From CADEED01 sp036677145 (GTDB lineage: Bacteria; Pseudomonadota; Gammaproteobacteria; Steroidobacterales; Steroidobacteraceae): 64,000 nt of DNA. Where the stretch lies: the NCBI GenBank assembly GCA_036677145.1, contig JAKFFF010000111.1, forward strand, positions 12,489-76,488, given 5' to 3'. The notes beneath the pieces were generated by a model. That model made no database searches and had not been told where the DNA came from. It saw only the letters and a program-made list of their open reading frames with translations. Made by a program: the position numbers and the translations under genes. Below are positions 60,431 through 64,000 of this stretch, in pieces. Numbering within the stretch: position 1 is the first letter of the stretch; every line of letters begins with the position of its first letter.

Positions 60431-61858
60431 ATGCGCACTGCCATCCGCCCGGTCTTCGCGACCTTCCTGCTGACGTTTTTCATCGATGCTTCCGCGGCTG
60501 ACAAATCTCCCGGATACACACGCGCCGACCTTTCCGCGGCCACGGCGCTGCGTAAAAAAGCGGCTGACGATGCGACCGCTTACGAACTGGTCAGGTCGCT
60601 CACCACCGAGATAGGCCCGCGCCCCGCGGGATCGCCGGGAGACAAAGCCGCGGTGGCCTGGGCCCTGCGCGAAATGCAGCGTCTGGGATTCAAGAACGTG
60701 CATACCGTCGAAGCTGACGTTCCGCATTGGGAGCGCGGCGAAGCCGAATTCGCGGTCATTTCGCCCTGGCCGCAAACCATGCCCACATTGGCGCTCGGCG
60801 GCAGTATCGGTACCGGCGCCGAAGGCATCGAAGCGGAAGCCGTCATGGTCAGGGACCTCGACGCTCTCGCCGCCTTGCCGCCCGGCGCCGTCAAGGATCG
60901 GATCGTCTTCTTCAATCAGCGCATGGATCGAACCCGTGATGGCACCGGCTATGGCCGCGCCGTGAGAGTGCGCGCATCGGGACCCGCGGCCGCGGGCGCA
61001 CTCGGCGCCGCCGGTGTCGTCATCCGCTCGATCAGCACCAGCGACGATCGTCATCCCCACACGGGCGCCACTCGCCTTGCCGCCAATTCACCACGAATCC
61101 CGGCATTCGCGCTCTCGAACCCGGATGCGGATGCCCTCGAGCGCCAGTTCGAGAGCGGCAAACCCGTGCGCCTGCGGATGCGCTCGAGTTCGCGTGACCT
61201 TCCCCAGGTCCGCTCCGCCAACGTCATCGGCGAGATCCCGGGCAGTGACCTCGCGAACGAGATCGTGATTCTCGGCGCGCATCTCGATTCCTGGGATCCC
61301 GGTGTGGGCGCGATCGACAATGCCGCCGGTGTCGCCATCGTGATGAGTGTCGCCAGGCTCATCGCGGAACTCGACACCGCGCCGCGCCGCACGCTGCGCG
61401 TGGTGCTGTTCGCGAACGAGGAATTCGGTGGGTCCGGATCGCGGGCATATGTGGCCGCGAAAGAAGCCGAGCTCGACCGTCACGTGCTCGGATTCGAGGC
61501 GGATTTCGGCGCCGGCCCGGTCTGGCGTCTGTCGAGCCGCGTCAATCCATCGCAACTGCCGGTGGTCACCGCGATCCAGCGCACGCTCGCGCCGCTCGCG
61601 ATCGAGAAAGGCGGCAACGAAGCGAACGGCGGGGCCGATCTCGACGCGTTGCGCAGACTCGGCATGCCGATCCTCTCGCCCGACCTCGACGGGACTCACT
61701 ACTTCGACGTGCACCACAGTGCGAACGACACACTCGCCAAGGTCGACCCGGCGGCGCTGCGCCAGAGCGTCGCGGCTTACGCCGTCAGCGCATGGCTGGG
61801 CGCCCAGTTCCCCGGCGCATGGCAGCGCGTGGAAATCCCGCAGGCCCCGACACGTTGA
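60431..61858 (+). CDS. Secreted M28-family zinc aminopeptidase/carboxypeptidase
   Basis: A 475-residue exported peptidase from the ATG at 60431 (signal VFATFLLTFFIDASA). Zinc ligands and catalytic residues are visible: His284 (GAHLDSWDP), Asp296 (AIDNAAG), Glu330-Glu331 (ANEEFGG), an Asp in FEADFG and His428/429 (FDVHHSAND). A PA-type insert precedes the catalytic part (about residues 130-245). It resembles the carboxypeptidase Q/plasma glutamate carboxypeptidase group. It is 2 bp upstream of the cupin gene, so the two are probably cotranscribed. Confidence 0.9.
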   Translation: MRTAIRPVFATFLLTFFIDASAADKSPGYTRADLSAATALRKKAADDATAYELVRSLTTEIGPRPAGSPGDKAAVAWALREMQRLGFKNVHTVEADVPHWERGEAEFAVISPWPQTMPTLALGGSIGTGAEGIEAEAVMVRDLDALAALPPGAVKDRIVFFNQRMDRTRDGTGYGRAVRVRASGPAAAGALGAAGVVIRSISTSDDRHPHTGATRLAANSPRIPAFALSNPDADALERQFESGKPVRLRMRSSSRDLPQVRSANVIGEIPGSDLANEIVILGAHLDSWDPGVGAIDNAAGVAIVMSVARLIAELDTAPRRTLRVVLFANEEFGGSGSRAYVAAKEAELDRHVLGFEADFGAGPVWRLSSRVNPSQLPVVTAIQRTLAPLAIEKGGNEANGGADLDALRRLGMPILSPDLDGTHYFDVHHSANDTLAKVDPAALRQSVAAYAVSAWLGAQFPGAWQRVEIPQAPTR

Positions 61859-61860
61859 AC

Positions 61861-62337
61861 ATGAACTCCGCCGCGGAGCTCGTGAAATCACTGGGACTCG
61901 GCGCGCATCCCGAGGGTGGCTGGTTTCGCGAGATATTCCGCTCGGCGCAGACCGTCGCCACCGCACGCGGTCCGCGCGCCGCGCTCACCTGCATCGACTA
62001 TCTACTTGAAGCGGGCCAGGTCAGCCGCTGGCACGTGGTCAGCTCGGATGAGATCTGGCATTTCCACGGCGGCGCGCCGCTCGAGTTGCTGATCTTCCGG
62101 CCCACCGACGGCGAGTTCTCGTTGCGCCGGCTCGGACCGCCGGCGCCCGATCAGCACCCCACCGGCATCGTTCGCGCCGGCGAATGGCAGGCCGCGCACA
62201 GTCTCGGCGAATGGACGCTGGTTGGCTGCGATGTCGCGCCGGGGTTCGATTTCGCGGATTTCGCGCTCGTATCCTCGCTCGCGGGATACGAGCGGCAATT
62301 CAAGGGCGCGCTCGCGCAGTACTCGAAGTTTCTCTAG
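61861..62337 (+). CDS. DUF985-family cupin protein
   Basis: A 158-residue cupin. The family signature is at the N-terminus (LGLGAHPEGGWFREIFRS) and the cupin strands follow (SRWHVVSSDEIWHFHGGAP, with His and Glu residues able to hold a metal; LVGCDVAPGFDFADFAL). The function is not established for the family. The ATG at 61861 directly follows the peptidase gene. Its TAG overlaps the dusA TAG in convergent orientation (CTAG at 62334-62337). Confidence 0.9.
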   Translation: MNSAAELVKSLGLGAHPEGGWFREIFRSAQTVATARGPRAALTCIDYLLEAGQVSRWHVVSSDEIWHFHGGAPLELLIFRPTDGEFSLRRLGPPAPDQHPTGIVRAGEWQAAHSLGEWTLVGCDVAPGFDFADFALVSSLAGYERQFKGALAQYSKFL

Positions 62338-63407
62338 GCGACCGCGACTTCGAGCCGATCGCAGAATTCGCCGGCCTCGAGCAGCAACTCCGGCGCCGCA
62401 TCCGCCACGCGCGCGCCTTCTGACAGACGGCGCCGGAATTCCTTCGCGCCCGGCTCACCCGCGTAAAGACCGAGCATGTGCCGGCTGATCCAGCTCAATC
62501 TTTGACCGCGCTCGCCCTGCCGTCGCGCATAAGCCGTCATTCGTTCGAGCATCGCGCGGCGCGTGGGCGGGACCCACGAAGGATCGCGCGCCGTAGCGCA
62601 TTCGGCCAGCAACATCGGGCGGTGATACGCCTCGCGGCCCAGCATCGCGCCATGCGCCCAGCCGAGCGCACTAACTACCTGGTCCGCGGTGCGGAGTCCG
62701 CCGTTCACGACGATGGTCGCGGCGGGAAACGCCACGCGCAGTTCACGCACGACATCATGGCGCAGCGGCGGTATTTCGCGATTGTCGCGCGGCGACCAGG
62801 CGCCGAGCACCGCCTTGCGCGCGTGTACGATCACGGCATCGGAACCGGCCGCGAGAATCCCGCCGATGAATCCATGCAGCGCATCGCGCTCGCGCTCACC
62901 GAATCTCGCCGCGGCCTCGCGCGCGGATTCGCGCCGCGCCAAGCCGGCGCCGGACAGCTCCGAGGCATCCACCACGCCGATGCGCAGCTTCACCGTGACG
63001 GGTATGTCGACCGCCGCACGCATGGCCGCCACGCAATCGGCGACCAGCGCGGGTTTGAGCATGAGGCAGGCGCCGAACGCGCCCGAATGCACACGATCGC
63101 TCGGGCAGCCGCAGTTGAGATTGATTTCGTCGTAGCCGAGCGCCGCCCCGATACGCGCGGCCTCGGCGAGCTGGGCGGGTTCGCTGCCGCCGAGCTGCAA
63201 GGCCAGCGGATGCTCCTCGGGATCGAAGCCCAGCAACCGTTCCTGATCGCCCCGCAGGACGGCGCCCGTCGTCACCATCTCGGTGTATAGAAGAGTGGCT
63301 GGCGAAAAACCCCGCAGAAAATAGCGGCAGTGCCGGTCGGTCCAATCCATCATCGGCGCCACGGAAATCCGGCGATCAATGGGTTGCTTTGGCGCGCTCA
63401 CTATCAC
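62334..63407 (-). CDS. dusA: tRNA-dihydrouridine(20/20a) synthase DusA
   Basis: An FMN enzyme of about 357 residues that reduces U20/U20a in the tRNA D-loop. The signatures are RRISVAPMMDWTDRHCRYF at the N-terminus, INLNCGCPSDRVHSGAFGAC with the catalytic cysteine, and VHARKAVLGAWSPRDNREIP. The C-terminal helical domain (WISRHMLGLYAGEPGAKEFR) is DusA-specific. The start is uncertain: GTG at 63407, TTG at 63419 and GTG at 63401 are all possible, and only weak ribosome sites are present. Confidence 0.93.
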   Translation of the reverse strand: MIVSAPKQPIDRRISVAPMMDWTDRHCRYFLRGFSPATLLYTEMVTTGAVLRGDQERLLGFDPEEHPLALQLGGSEPAQLAEAARIGAALGYDEINLNCGCPSDRVHSGAFGACLMLKPALVADCVAAMRAAVDIPVTVKLRIGVVDASELSGAGLARRESAREAAARFGERERDALHGFIGGILAAGSDAVIVHARKAVLGAWSPRDNREIPPLRHDVVRELRVAFPAATIVVNGGLRTADQVVSALGWAHGAMLGREAYHRPMLLAECATARDPSWVPPTRRAMLERMTAYARRQGERGQRLSWISRHMLGLYAGEPGAKEFRRRLSEGARVADAAPELLLEAGEFCDRLEVAVA

Positions 63408-63550
63408 CTTGATTTCCAAAGTCTGCTGGGCCCTGCTCGGTTGACAGGGAATCTATTCGGCTCTGTGGAATTTTGATACTAGCGTTACGAGAGTGATACC
63501 GAATGGTCACGCTCACAAAACGACATCGCCGCTGGCGCGCCTGGTGCGAA

Positions 63551-63586
63551 GGCGTGGGGAATCGCTTGCGCGACTCCCCATTCGCC
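63551..63586 (-). terminator. Stable hairpin after the small periplasmic protein gene
   Basis: On the minus strand a 10-bp stem with one G-T wobble (63556-63565 with 63570-63579) closes a GCAA tetraloop. GGCG/CGCC outer pairs extend it. It lies 5 bp after the stop codon at 63591. There is no T-run, so it may be a weak terminator or a 3' stabiliser. Confidence 0.45.
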
Positions 63587-63590
63587 ACTG

Positions 63591-63920
63591 TTACTTGTCT
63601 GCTTGTTTGCGGTATTCAGCCGCCAGTTCCTCGCTTTCCTTTGCCGCGCTGCGCAGATCTTCCGCAATCTTGTCGCAGTGCTTCGCGATTCCTTCGTGAT
63701 TCACCTTGGACGAACCGGCGCCGCCTCGATGCATTTTGGCCATGTTTTCGTGCTTCGCGGCTGCCGCCCGGAAGTCGGCGGCCTGCTTGTCCAGCGTCGC
63801 GACGACCGCAGCCGGATCTTCACTGGCGGGCTCCGCAGCGAAGGCGCTCGCGGCCAAAAGTGTTGCCGCAGTAAACGCCAGGATCAGGGTTCGTGGATTG
63901 AGATTTCGCGCAGGTTTCAT
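63591..63920 (-). CDS. Small helical periplasmic protein of unknown function
   Basis: A 109-residue protein with a signal peptide (TLILAFTAATLLAASAFA, then AEPASED). The mature 80 residues are charged and helical with several His residues (KHENMAKMHRGGAGSSKV; HEGIAKHCDKIAEDLRSAAK), and could bind metal or form a coiled coil. A perfect AAAGGAGG ribosome site precedes the ATG. No known domain was recognised, and it appears to be a single gene. Confidence 0.78.
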   Translation of the reverse strand: MKPARNLNPRTLILAFTAATLLAASAFAAEPASEDPAAVVATLDKQAADFRAAAAKHENMAKMHRGGAGSSKVNHEGIAKHCDKIAEDLRSAAKESEELAAEYRKQADK

Positions 63921-64000
63921 GGTGCCTCCTTTGTAGTGCCAACTATCATTGGCCTCACCCGGTCATGCAGATATGGGCGGCATTACGTACACACATCAGG

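Noticed and set aside
1..64000. tRNA genes, rRNA genes, CRISPR arrays, intact insertion sequences or prophage
   Set aside because: None was recognised on reading; no regular direct-repeat array, transposase or integrase was seen.

Overview
The window is a GC-rich stretch of chromosome from a gammaproteobacterium. Two blocks support this: the canonical order rpsB-tsf-pyrH-frr-uppS-cdsA-dxr-rseP-bamA-skp-lpxD-fabZ-lpxA-lpxB-rnhB, and the divergent map-glnD-dapC-dapD run. High GC, PHA genes, GGGGACA-type palindromic repeats and DUF11 surface proteins hint at the Steroidobacteraceae/Nevskiales/Xanthomonadales side of the class. That placement is inference. No tRNA, rRNA, CRISPR array, prophage or intact transposase gene was seen.

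Region by region. 1-14250 (minus strand) holds the envelope and translation supercluster, from rpsB down to a truncated rnhB at the left edge. 14513-20048 (plus) is map-glnD-dapC-dapD (N-terminal Met removal, PII nitrogen sensing, lysine/DAP synthesis). 20058-26668 holds a predicted lipoprotein, a two-gene ABC-2 exporter, a convergent MocR-type regulator and a secreted SGNH esterase. 26823-33805 is a phosphate operon, pstS-porin-pstC-pstA-pstB-phoU, read leftwards, with an outer-membrane porin inside it. 34025-38367 carries dapE, a DUF47/pit low-affinity phosphate module, dsbB, a small lipoprotein and a LysM protein. 38480-39910 is a DUF937 gene followed by two inverted copies of a MITE-like palindromic element. 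39937-42745 is phoB-phoR-phoU. 42806-45447 is yoaA-tsaB.

45474-54157 is the most unusual part: a tight four-gene operon read leftwards. It encodes three secreted DUF11-type proteins and a 1994-residue outer-membrane protein with DUF11, carboxypeptidase-regulatory-like, OmpA-like and C-terminal beta-barrel regions. The three small proteins share a DUF11 motif and a near-identical C-terminal end. Their operon and the divergent phaC gene share a 219-bp control region with a CRP-like site, a perfect 9-bp palindrome and overlapping hairpins. 54377-57449 is a PHA module (phaC, phaZ, phasin-like gene). 57644-63920 holds pckG, a nucleotidyl cyclase-FHA protein, an M28 peptidase, a DUF985 cupin, dusA and a small periplasmic protein.

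Phosphate is the strongest functional theme: high-affinity Pst uptake with its own porin, low-affinity Pit uptake with a DUF47 partner, PhoBR, and three PhoU-domain proteins within about 14 kb. Non-coding structure is also rich. There are several GGGGACA inverted repeats, a MITE-like pair, and an octamer (CTATCTAC) seen at least 14 times, always on the sense strand when inside a gene.
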